DNA of 64,000 bases from Prevotella sp. UBA4268 (GTDB lineage Bacteria; Bacteroidota; Bacteroidia; Bacteroidales; Bacteroidaceae), in NCBI GenBank assembly GCA_002395135.1, contig DGWC01000009.1, positions 1 through 64,000 on the forward strand, read 5' to 3'. The notes beneath the pieces were generated by a model. The model was not told the DNA's origin. It ran no database searches and was given only the letters and a program-made list of their open reading frames with translations. The position numbers and the translations under genes were made by a program. Of this stretch, positions 56,581-64,000 are shown in pieces. Position 1 is the stretch's first letter; the number at the start of each line of letters is the position of its first letter.

Positions 56581-59500
56581 TTAGAAACTTGTTGAAAAAC
56601 CGATAGAGAAAGTGCGCGGCTGGATAACCGACCGTGTACCAGTGTTCAGTCCATAGGCTTCGGGGTCAATGTCGTTGCCTGCTTTGCTCCAATAGAAGAG
56701 GTTGTTCACTTGGAAAGTAATCTTTGCCGAGTTGATTCTGATCTTGTCACAGATAGTTTTTCCTAAGTTGTAGGCCAGGTTGATGCTGCGCAGTTTGAAA
56801 TAGTCGGCATCTTTAATCTGCTGGTCGTTGTATCGCCACCATTCATTGAAATCGCCGGCATACTGACGGGCTGTGTTGTCCATATCCAGATAGAGGCGCA
56901 CGCCATCGCTGTTTGAGGCAGTCCATCTGTCGAGAATGTGTGTGCTACGCATGGTGTAGCCGCCTTCCGAGAGGTCTGCCACGTCAAGGCGCAGTTTGTT
57001 TCCGCCAGCGTAGACGAATAGCGTGTTCAGTTCGAAGTCCTTATACCGCAGGTTCAGACTGAGCGAACCGTTATATTTAGGTGTCACGGACCCCATGTTC
57101 ACCAGTGCATCAGTGCCCTTGAGAGTGGACGCATGGCGCACACTGGTCACGTTTCCATTGGCATCAAACTCGGCCATCTCTTTGCCGTCGGCATCCAGAA
57201 TGACAGGATATCCGTTGACCACGCGGCTCAGGCGATAAGCCCAAAGCGTGTTATAACTGGTGCCCTTCTTGAAATAGTTTGTGGGAGAAGTGATATAGTT
57301 GCTGGCAATCCATGTGGGATCTTCATCCACGGCCATCACCTTGTTGTTGTTGATGGCATGAATCAAGGTTGCCGAGAGGTTCCAGTCTTTTGTGTTCACG
57401 ATGGTTCCCGTCAGCGTAAACTCGATACCGCGGTTGCGTATTTCGCCGTTGTTGACCACGCGACTGGTGGCACCCAGTGTGGAATCCATGAATCGGCGCA
57501 CGAGCAAATCGCTGCCATAGCGGTTGTAATACTCCACGCTACCCGAAATGCGATTGTTCAGGATGCGGAAATCCAGACCGATATTGGTGGTTGTTGTCTT
57601 TTCCCAGCGCAGTTTGGGGTTGGGCAGATCGTCGTTGTCATAGTCGAGATAGGTGAATCCGATGGGCTGCAAAGATGTGGAAATGGTCTTATACTTGGCC
57701 ACGAAATAGGTGGTGCTGCTCTGATCCACGTTACCATTGATACCGTAGGTGGCACGTAATTTCAGATAGTCTACCCAAGAAACGTTTTCCATGAACTTCT
57801 CGCCAGTGATGTTCCATCCTGCACCGATTGACCAGAGCGGATGCTTCTGCTCCTTTGTGTCAAGTCCGAAGAGGTCTGCCTCGTCCCAGCGCACACTGCC
57901 GGTGAGGTTGTATTTGTATTTATATGAATAGGAAGCATTGGCGTAGAACGATGCATAGCGGTGGAAAATGTCAGTTTTTGTGGGAGTAGGACCGCCCACT
58001 TTCACGGTGGTGCCGTGCAGCATGCTGTCGAATCCGGTGGTGTTCCATGTCTCCCAGTCAGAGCGTTGTCCGGTCAGTGACTGTGGATTGAAGCCATAGA
58101 TGAGTTGTTCCACTGACATGGGAATGCGGTTTTGGCGGAATTCCAGACCCGTGATGGCATTTACGGCATGGCCGCCATTGAATACCTTGTCGAAATTCAG
58201 TTGGTTTCGGAATGTGTAACGCTTAGATGAAGCCGCATACTGATAATAGCGTGCGCCGTCGGGAAGTTGCGATACGCCGTTGGCATCGATAAGTGAATTG
58301 TGGGCCATACGCATGGCATAACTGTCTTTGGTGCTCATCAGTTCGCGCTTGTTGTCGGCCCATTCATACTGGTACATCAGGTTATAGCGGAACATTTTGA
58401 GGAAGCGAACCTCTGCATTCATGAAAGGACGTATGCGCAGACCGCGTGTGCTGCCGATGTTTTCGTGGAGCGCATCTATGGCATTGAATGTAAAAGGCAT
58501 GAAGAGAGGGTTGTCAATGTAGTTCGCAATGTTGGTGCCATTCGTGGCGCTGCCCACATAGCCGCCCATGTTCACATAGGGCTGATACACCTTGTTGCCG
58601 CTGGCATCATAGATGGTTGTGAACGGTTCCTGCGAATTCTGGTCCAGACTGAGGTCGGCGGCCTGGCTCTTTGTGATGCGAGTGTCTACACCAGCCCTGA
58701 AAGTGAGCCATTTCTTAATCTTGAAATTGGCCTTGTAATAGATGGAGAAAGCATGTCCCTTGTCAGAAACCATGCGGTTGTTGTCGTGCTCATAGTTGAA
58801 CGACACGTAGTTGTCGCTCTTGGTTGAGCGGCTGTTCAGTGCCACGTTGTAGCGCTGTGTAACGGCTGTGCGCCATGCGTTTTCGCGGAATTGCTCATAG
58901 AAATTATTGCCGCGCCACTGGGCAAGCGTGCTTGCCACTTCGCTGTCAGAGAGTTTTTCTTCTTTCTGGTCGCGGTAGAGTTGATAGAGCGGACTGTAGT
59001 AGTTGGTGCCTAAACCGCTGAAGAATGTGGCTTCGCCGCCTGCATTGGCCACACGGGCCTTGTACATTTCCGTCTGGAAGTCAATATAGTCGTTGGTATT
59101 GGCATAGTGCATGCTCTTGAACGACGGCTTCGTGCTGATATACCAGTCGGCATTCACGTCAACCTTCACACCTGCTTCCTTGGCTTGCTTGGTGGTAACC
59201 ACAATCACGCCGTTGGCAGCCAGTGCACCGTAGATAGAGGCTGCTGCCGCATCTTTCAGCACTGTGACCGATTCCACATTATAGGGGTTGATCTCATCGA
59301 GTGTCAGATTGGTGGCCATCTCGTCGACAACAATCAGCGGCTGCGTTCCTACATTGTTCGAGAACGTGCCCACACCACGAAGGATAGGACTGTTTTCACC
59401 CGTGTTGGGATTGATTTCCATTCTGAGACCGGCCACTTGCCCTTCCAGTGCCGATTTGATGTCTTTGTGCATCTGCTGAGTGAGTTTCTTGCTGTCAACG

Positions 59501-60159
59501 AACCCATACGAAGCGGTGCTTCGCTCCTTGCTTATCTTCTGATAACCAGTGCTCACGATGACGGCCTCTTGCAGTTCGATGGTGGCATCTTTCATCACTA
59601 CGTCAATGCTGCTCTTGCCTTTCACGTTCACCTGATGCGGGTTCATGCCCAGAAAGCGGAAGAGCAACACTGAGTTTTCGTCGGGTACAGTCAGTTTATA
59701 CCTACCATTCACATCGGTGGATGCCGAACTGTTGCCGCCCTTTACAGTGACGGTGACACCGGTAAGAGGCTCATTGTTAGAGTCGGTCACTTTTCCCGTG
59801 ATGGTCTTTGCCCCCTTGCGGCCGTTCTGCTTCACCTTATTAATATATATAAACTGTCCTTGCACCTCACATTCCAGCGGTGTTCCCTCCAACAGAAGTT
59901 TCACGGCATCGGGAGCCGTCAGTCCTGTCACGTCGGCATTTGCGGTGATACCGCTCACGTCGGAATACGAGAACTGTAGGCGGTAATAGCCCGACAAGCG
60001 CTCAATCTGGCGCAGGGCATCCGACAGTTTTTCGTTTTTACATTTGCAAGTGATGGTCTTTGATGCCGACTGGGCCGATGACGGCAGCGGCATACTGCAC
60101 AGCATGAAGAGCGTCATCATCATGCCAATGCAAGTTTTCAGGCTAATAGTCTTTCGCAT
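56581..60159 (-). CDS. SusC-like TonB-dependent transducer with STN domain
   Basis: 1192 residues. After the signal peptide comes an STN (secretin/TonB N-terminal) domain at about 30-110 (TITCKCKNEKLSDALRQIER), then a CarboxypepD_reg-like domain (ITGKVTDSNNEPLTGVTVTV), a TonB-box region (EAVIVSTGYQKISKERSTAS), the plug (AAAASIYGALAANGVIVVTT) and the barrel, ending RTFSIGFSTSF. STN domains pass an occupancy signal to a FecR anti-sigma factor, and both fecR- and fecI-type genes lie immediately upstream, so transport and signalling are coupled here. The HTCS-controlled xus transporters lack this domain. Confidence 0.92.
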   Translation of the reverse strand: MRKTISLKTCIGMMMTLFMLCSMPLPSSAQSASKTITCKCKNEKLSDALRQIERLSGYYRLQFSYSDVSGITANADVTGLTAPDAVKLLLEGTPLECEVQGQFIYINKVKQNGRKGAKTITGKVTDSNNEPLTGVTVTVKGGNSSASTDVNGRYKLTVPDENSVLLFRFLGMNPHQVNVKGKSSIDVVMKDATIELQEAVIVSTGYQKISKERSTASYGFVDSKKLTQQMHKDIKSALEGQVAGLRMEINPNTGENSPILRGVGTFSNNVGTQPLIVVDEMATNLTLDEINPYNVESVTVLKDAAAASIYGALAANGVIVVTTKQAKEAGVKVDVNADWYISTKPSFKSMHYANTNDYIDFQTEMYKARVANAGGEATFFSGLGTNYYSPLYQLYRDQKEEKLSDSEVASTLAQWRGNNFYEQFRENAWRTAVTQRYNVALNSRSTKSDNYVSFNYEHDNNRMVSDKGHAFSIYYKANFKIKKWLTFRAGVDTRITKSQAADLSLDQNSQEPFTTIYDASGNKVYQPYVNMGGYVGSATNGTNIANYIDNPLFMPFTFNAIDALHENIGSTRGLRIRPFMNAEVRFLKMFRYNLMYQYEWADNKRELMSTKDSYAMRMAHNSLIDANGVSQLPDGARYYQYAASSKRYTFRNQLNFDKVFNGGHAVNAITGLEFRQNRIPMSVEQLIYGFNPQSLTGQRSDWETWNTTGFDSMLHGTTVKVGGPTPTKTDIFHRYASFYANASYSYKYKYNLTGSVRWDEADLFGLDTKEQKHPLWSIGAGWNITGEKFMENVSWVDYLKLRATYGINGNVDQSSTTYFVAKYKTISTSLQPIGFTYLDYDNDDLPNPKLRWEKTTTTNIGLDFRILNNRISGSVEYYNRYGSDLLVRRFMDSTLGATSRVVNNGEIRNRGIEFTLTGTIVNTKDWNLSATLIHAINNNKVMAVDEDPTWIASNYITSPTNYFKKGTSYNTLWAYRLSRVVNGYPVILDADGKEMAEFDANGNVTSVRHASTLKGTDALVNMGSVTPKYNGSLSLNLRYKDFELNTLFVYAGGNKLRLDVADLSEGGYTMRSTHILDRWTASNSDGVRLYLDMDNTARQYAGDFNEWWRYNDQQIKDADYFKLRSINLAYNLGKTICDKIRINSAKITFQVNNLFYWSKAGNDIDPEAYGLNTGTRSVIQPRTFSIGFSTSF

Positions 60160-60245
60160 AAATGCAGTTTTTTCGTTAATAAAAAAGATTGTTTTACTTA
60201 AAAACGAATAAACTGCGGCATCGGTTACTTAAAAGTTGCAAAAAA

Positions 60246-61418
60246 CTATCTCACGATAATCTGATGGTTTTTCACGGTGATACGCGTATGCATCAGCCGG
60301 TTCAGTTTGTCGAGCGTCTGCTGGAGCGTCTCTTTCCTTAAGGCGCTGAAGTGGATTTTCTCGTTGGCGGCATCCGTGTTCTCGAAGACAACGCCCACGT
60401 TATACCACCGTGCTATTTCGCGCAAGGCAGATATCAGCGTCTGATTCTGGAAATAGAAATAGCCGTCAACCCACTGAATGGCCGCATAGGTGTCAACCTG
60501 CTGCACGCGTATCTGCCCCTGTTTGTCCACATTGGCACCCTGTCCGGGCTGCAACACAATATCGGTGGCCGTGTTGTCAGCGTTCAGAATCTCCACCGAA
60601 CCATTTATCAGCGCCACCTGGGTGCGCTCATTGTCGTAGTGTCTGAAGTTAAACTCCGTGCCCAAAACCTTCACGTTCATCTTGTCGGTGGTCACGAAGA
60701 ACGGCCTTTTTTCGTCGCGTGCCACCTTGAAATATGCCTCTCCCTTCAGCATCACGCGACGTGCATCCGAGAATGCCGTAGGGAATTCCAGTGAACTCTC
60801 TGCGTTGAGCCACACCTCAGAACCATCGGGAAGTGTTACCTTCAGGTCCATACCGCGGGGCGTTTTCAGTGTGCGCGTGCCGCCATCAGCAAGTTTCTTT
60901 TCCAACGCCGGAGCCGCTATGCCCGTTCCCCGGTGATCTGCCTGCCTGTCAGGATGGCTGGGGAAAAACGAAATGGAATCCCTCTTTGCGAGACTCTTTG
61001 TGCCCTTTCCGTCGATATCCATTGTGATGTTCTGCGGACTGTCGTCATATTCCATCGCCACCAGTCGCCCTCCGGCATCCTCTGCTGGTGAGAAATGATG
61101 AAACGCCAGCATGACCAACAGCATGGCTGCAGCACCGCCCAAGGCCGCCAGGAAATACCTGAAGGCCGCCTTCCGATGCCCGTTTCTCTCCGTGTCTGTC
61201 TGCCCGTGGAAATGCTTGCGTGCAAAATCTTCCCATTCCTTGTCGGCATCCGGCACCACGGCAGCCCGCCTTTCAGCCTGCTGCGCCCGCCTCACCGCCA
61301 TGTATTCCATGCGGTTTTCCTCATCGGCGAAGAAACTTTTCAGTTCCTCTTCCGAGAAGTCGGCAGGATTATTCAGAATTCCGGCCAGGTCAATATCGCG
61401 GTGTTTGTCTTCAGTCAT
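60246..61418 (-). CDS. FecR-type anti-sigma factor
   Basis: 390 residues from ATG 61418 (MTEDKHRDIDLAGILNNPAD); the longer in-frame opening overlaps the sigma gene. An N-terminal cytoplasmic helical region, one membrane helix at about 87-106 (FLAALGGAAAMLLVMLAF), then a periplasmic FecR domain (TPRGMDLKVTLPDGSEVWLN; FSDARRVMLKGEAYFKVARD) and the DUF4974 end (ISALREIARWYNVGVVFENT). It holds the adjacent ECF sigma factor inactive until signalled by the STN domain of the SusC protein. Order sigma, FecR, SusC, SusD with gaps of 67, 86 and 27 bp. Confidence 0.92.
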   Translation of the reverse strand: MTEDKHRDIDLAGILNNPADFSEEELKSFFADEENRMEYMAVRRAQQAERRAAVVPDADKEWEDFARKHFHGQTDTERNGHRKAAFRYFLAALGGAAAMLLVMLAFHHFSPAEDAGGRLVAMEYDDSPQNITMDIDGKGTKSLAKRDSISFFPSHPDRQADHRGTGIAAPALEKKLADGGTRTLKTPRGMDLKVTLPDGSEVWLNAESSLEFPTAFSDARRVMLKGEAYFKVARDEKRPFFVTTDKMNVKVLGTEFNFRHYDNERTQVALINGSVEILNADNTATDIVLQPGQGANVDKQGQIRVQQVDTYAAIQWVDGYFYFQNQTLISALREIARWYNVGVVFENTDAANEKIHFSALRKETLQQTLDKLNRLMHTRITVKNHQIIVR

Positions 61419-61485
61419 ATTCTTTTTTTTGTTGTTTATCTTATATCGTCTCTTTTTTATGAAAACGAACTTGCGGGCAGTTCGG

Positions 61486-62004
61486 TTATTCACTTTTACG
61501 TTTTTTAAACTTTTCGCGGATGCAGGCAAACGTCTTCACCATGTATTTATGTACCGAAGCCTCGCTCAATCCCAGTTCTGTGGCTACCTCCAGATAGCGT
61601 TTGCCCTCCAGGAAACATTGGTGGAAAATGTGTCTCTGCCGTTCAGGCAGTGCCGCCACCACCTTGTGCATATATCCGATTTCCTCTTCCATCTCGCCGC
61701 TATGCGCCTCGTGCCATTCGCGCTCTATGTCGAGGAATAACTTGTGATGTCCCATGATGGCCCGCTGGCGGCGCACATGGTCGATGCTCCGGTTCCTTAC
61801 CGAAATATAAAGATACGACTCCACGTCTGTGCCGCGTAGCCGTTCATATTGCGTCCACGCCCTGCTGAACACGTCACCCACGATGTCTTTCGCCCATTCG
61901 TCGTCGTTCACGATGTCGAGCGCGCAATAAAACAGTTTGGAGTAGTTCTGCTTGTACAACTCTCCAAACTCGTTCTGTCTTATCGTCATCGTACTTTCCG
62001 TCAT
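61486..62004 (-). CDS. ECF (FecI-type) RNA polymerase sigma factor
   Basis: 172 residues from ATG 62004 (MTESTMTIRQNEFGELYKQN); ATG 61989 is an alternative. Sigma-2 region: LFYCALDIVNDDEWAKDIVG and DVESYLYISVRNRSIDHVRR. Sigma-4 HTH: RYLEVATELGLSEASVHKYM. A typical Bacteroidota FecI-like sigma that transcribes its own SusC/SusD operon when released by the FecR protein. A -7 box lies 44 bp upstream, so basal expression is by the main sigma factor. Confidence 0.92.
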   Translation of the reverse strand: MTESTMTIRQNEFGELYKQNYSKLFYCALDIVNDDEWAKDIVGDVFSRAWTQYERLRGTDVESYLYISVRNRSIDHVRRQRAIMGHHKLFLDIEREWHEAHSGEMEEEIGYMHKVVAALPERQRHIFHQCFLEGKRYLEVATELGLSEASVHKYMVKTFACIREKFKKRKSE

Positions 62005-62048
62005 GGTCGTGGCCGTGCAATGCCCTGCCGGCGAAAGGGTTTTGGATG

Positions 62049-62056
62049 CAAAGATA
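62049..62056 (-). promoter_or_regulatory. -7 promoter box for the ECF sigma gene
   Basis: Minus strand reads TATCTTTG (TAnnTTTG), 44 bp upstream of ATG 62004. It lies in the 141-bp gap after the methyltransferase-Nudix gene. Confidence 0.6.
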
Positions 62057-62145
62057 GTGCAAAAATTTGAATAAGCGCGAAAAACGAAATGATTTTTCAT
62101 GCCCTGCCGGTGAAAACGGCAACAGGCAGCGACTGCCAACGGCTA

Positions 62146-63300
62146 TCAAAGTGGGAACACGCATTGCCATTCTTCTGATGCGATAACGGCCATGTCAGCA
62201 GGCAACCAGTCCACTGACATAATCTCTGCCGATGAAAGCCATCGCGCAGCCTCATGCTCTTTCAGCACCATGTGGCCGTCTTTAATGCGGCACAGGTAGC
62301 AATGCATGGTCAGGTGGAACTGCGGATAGTCGCAGTCAACGGTTTTGATGAAGCGTTCAATGCCGATGCTTACATCCAGTTCCTCCATGATTTCGCGCTT
62401 CAGCGCGTCTTCCCTCGTTTCTCCCTTCTCCATTTTTCCGCCTGGGAATTCCCATCCGTCTTTCATCTCTCCATAGCCGCGCTGCGAGGCAAAGATACGT
62501 CCGTTGCCGTCGTGGATGATAGCGGCCACCACCTCGATGTTTCTATGAGCGGCGTTTTTCTCAGCAGGCGTTTTCCTGATTATCCTCGCCAGATAGTCAT
62601 AATGTTCTCCTTCGGTAATGATTTCAGCCTGAAAACCATTCCTGCTGGCTGTTTCCACCAAAGTGGAGGGGTCGATGTAAAGCCACGGGAACAGGTCGCC
62701 GACAGTGTCTTTATACTGCATTTGGAAGACCATCTCACCATAATAGCCGGGATGATCAGGGGGAAACATGCCCCCGTCTTCGTCCATGAAGAGATAGTAA
62801 ATGTCAGAAGAGTCGCATAGCAACTGCCCTTCGGGAGCGAGAATCTTGTCGAGTTGATCGAAAAAAGCAGGCATGCGCTCCAGCGTTCCAGCGATTCCGA
62901 TACCGTTCATCAGCATCAAAACGGTATCGTATTGATGTTGCGAGTCAGGTGCTTGTGCCGACAACGAGAAGAAATCCTTCCTCATAACATGCTTCAGCCC
63001 CCGTTCTTTCATGGTGTCAACGGCATAAGGAGAGATGTCGATGGCAGTCACGTCAAACCCTTGCTCTTGCAAAACGAGCGCGTGGCAGCCAGCACCGGCT
63101 CCCACGTCGAGCACTCTTCCCTTAGTCATATAGAGTGCCGTCTTTTCTATCTTCGGCATTTCGTCGAAGCCTCGGAATAGCACTTGCAAGGGAATCTCGT
63201 CTTCTTCAAGTATGGGGGAGATCACTCTGAGTTTCTCTGCCTTGCCCGTCTGATGGTAGTCGGCAATTGCTCTTCCCATAGGGTCTTTCTTTCTGTTCAT
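62146..63300 (-). CDS. Fusion of a SAM-dependent methyltransferase and a Nudix hydrolase
   Basis: 384 residues. Part 1 (about 1-245) is a class I methyltransferase: motif I VLDVGAGAGCHALVLQ at about 63-78, acidic motif II AIDISPYAVD, and SDIYYLFMDEDGGMF after the core. Part 2 (about 255-384) is a MutT-type Nudix domain with EVVAAIIHDGNGRIFASQRG and the Nudix box GKMEKGETREDALKREIMEE at about 291-310; the Gly that usually follows it is Asp (LDV), often tolerated. The Nudix part looks like 8-oxo-dGTP/CTP pyrophosphohydrolases. Both active sites appear intact in one uninterrupted frame. The methyl acceptor is unknown. A joint role in nucleotide or metabolite repair is only a guess. Confidence 0.85.
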   Translation of the reverse strand: MNRKKDPMGRAIADYHQTGKAEKLRVISPILEEDEIPLQVLFRGFDEMPKIEKTALYMTKGRVLDVGAGAGCHALVLQEQGFDVTAIDISPYAVDTMKERGLKHVMRKDFFSLSAQAPDSQHQYDTVLMLMNGIGIAGTLERMPAFFDQLDKILAPEGQLLCDSSDIYYLFMDEDGGMFPPDHPGYYGEMVFQMQYKDTVGDLFPWLYIDPSTLVETASRNGFQAEIITEGEHYDYLARIIRKTPAEKNAAHRNIEVVAAIIHDGNGRIFASQRGYGEMKDGWEFPGGKMEKGETREDALKREIMEELDVSIGIERFIKTVDCDYPQFHLTMHCYLCRIKDGHMVLKEHEAARWLSSAEIMSVDWLPADMAVIASEEWQCVFPL

Positions 63301-63369
63301 CTGGATATGTGTGGATTATAACCGATTATTTTGCGTTTCTCAAGTGGTGGCGCTTCCTGTTGTGAAGTG

Positions 63370-63377
63370 CAAAAATA
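63370..63377 (-). promoter_or_regulatory. -7 promoter box for the methyltransferase-Nudix gene
   Basis: Minus strand reads TATTTTTG (TAnnTTTG), 69 bp upstream of the ATG at 63300. Confidence 0.5.
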
Positions 63378-63721
63378 CGAAAAAGATAGTAAAAGTAAGC
63401 AGAATTCATTTGTTCCATCTGCATCTTTATTGTTTTTTAGCGATATTTCAATATGACAAAGCAGTTCGTTTTTTACAATTGACAGAGTTGTTGTGCTCTT
63501 TTATACAAAGCATTTCCGCTGAAGTAGTATGATGATATGATATGTATATATGGTTACTTGGTTTTTTGCGAATGCCATCAAACTGCATGCTGGTGATTCA
63601 AAAAAATGTGACAAAACCATGTTGGCGTTTTCCTTCAAAATAGAAATTGATTCTGGGCAAGATATGGTGCTGGAAATGCAAAAACGTAAAGATTCATTAC
63701 TGCGACGCATGTTTTGATGCG

Positions 63722-63825
63722 CAAAACCTATGCTTTTACCCTTCAAAAACTATGGTTTCACTGTCCAAAAACTATGGTTTTGCACCTCAAAAACTATGTT
63801 TTTCCAACCCAAAAGCATAGGTTTT
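63722..63825. repeat. Array C: five 16-bp units at exact 22-bp pitch
   Basis: Units start at 63722, 63744, 63766, 63788 and 63810, each about CAAAAMCTATGGTTTT (imperfect dyad, AAAA...TTTT ends), with 6-bp spacers of unrelated sequence (ACCCTT, ACTGTC, GCACCT, CCAACC). Degenerate, roughly in-phase copies may extend left to about 63612. It occupies the non-coding stretch upstream of the methyltransferase-Nudix gene. Same pitch as arrays A and B but a different core. Confidence 0.8.
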
Positions 63826-63845
63826 ATCAGAAAACATCTGTTTTG

Positions 63846-64000
63846 TTCGTTCAAGAAATAATGATTTTTGATGTAATCGTTTATTAATCAGTGAATTGCA
63901 AAAGGTGTTTCGAAACTTGCGTATTTCGCGCCCAATTGACCGTCAGTGACTAATATCGCCGGAATGAGAGGCTTGAATTCGGATTTTCCATGACAATTTA
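63846..64000. other. Window end without recognisable gene
   Basis: AT-rich sequence after array C. No open frame of useful length, no -7 box with a following start, and no hairpin of note was seen. Confidence 0.5.

Noticed and set aside
63411..63437. Operator-like TGTTCC / TGTTTT pair upstream of the methyltransferase-Nudix gene
   Set aside because: Pitch is 20, not 21, the distance to the -7 box is 33, not 30, and the central CNTTT is missing. Probably chance.
63501..63746. 81-codon minus-strand open frame
   Set aside because: Runs into array C, has low-complexity composition and no recognisable motif or promoter.

Overview
The window is chromosomal DNA from a Bacteroidota bacterium, most probably a rumen or gut Prevotellaceae (Prevotella ruminicola / P. 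bryantii type). The grounds are paired SusC/SusD proteins, a hybrid two-component regulator (HTCS), TAnnTTTG promoter -7 boxes in front of many genes, lipoprotein signals, and a gene order matching the xylan-utilisation clusters known from P. bryantii and P. ruminicola. This is inferred from protein and promoter features; no database search was run.

Layout. 1-8.7 kb holds housekeeping genes: the 5' part of glycyl-tRNA synthetase, a membrane TPR/HTH regulator, TonB, topoisomerase IV subunit A, a DUF3316 protein, an S41 protease lipoprotein and a lone FecE-type ATPase. 8.8-13.8 kb holds a small Bacteroidota peptide, a secreted protein with a Prevotella-type C-terminal tail, a MATE exporter and an M13 peptidase. 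13.9-32.5 kb is an enzyme arsenal for substituted xylan: GH43, GH3, GH10-CE1, CE6-CE1, GH5, GH97, an alpha/beta hydrolase and a GH43 on the minus strand, then two GH43 proteins on the plus strand. 32.5-34.3 kb is a scar region with a small membrane protein, an IS982-like transposase stub and an SprT-like protein. 34.6-47.6 kb is the core xylan uptake operon, read leftward from 47.9 kb: xusA, xusB, xusC, xusD, xusE, xyn10C. Its HTCS regulator reads away from it at 48.2-52.2 kb. 52.3-62 kb holds a secreted zinc protease and a separate ECF sigma / FecR / SusC (with STN domain) / SusD operon without glycosidases. 62.1-63.3 kb is a methyltransferase-Nudix fusion.

How it works together. Surface Xyn10C cuts xylan; XusB/XusD and XusE bind it and XusA/XusC import oligomers. 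Periplasmic GH10, CE1, CE6, GH43, GH97, GH5 and GH3 enzymes strip acetyl, feruloyl, arabinosyl and other groups and release xylose. The HTCS probably senses xylo-oligosaccharides.

Main new observations. (1) Four promoters of the xylan locus carry a direct repeat (WGTWNC-N15-WGTWNC, 21-bp pitch) exactly 30 bp upstream of the -7 box. This is a coherent candidate for the HTCS operator and defines a regulon inside the window. (2) Three non-coding arrays at about 0.95, 34.35 and 63.7 kb share a strict 22-bp pitch of dyad-symmetric units separated by spacers of variable sequence but constant length. Two belong to one sequence family and one to another. I cannot match them to a known element.
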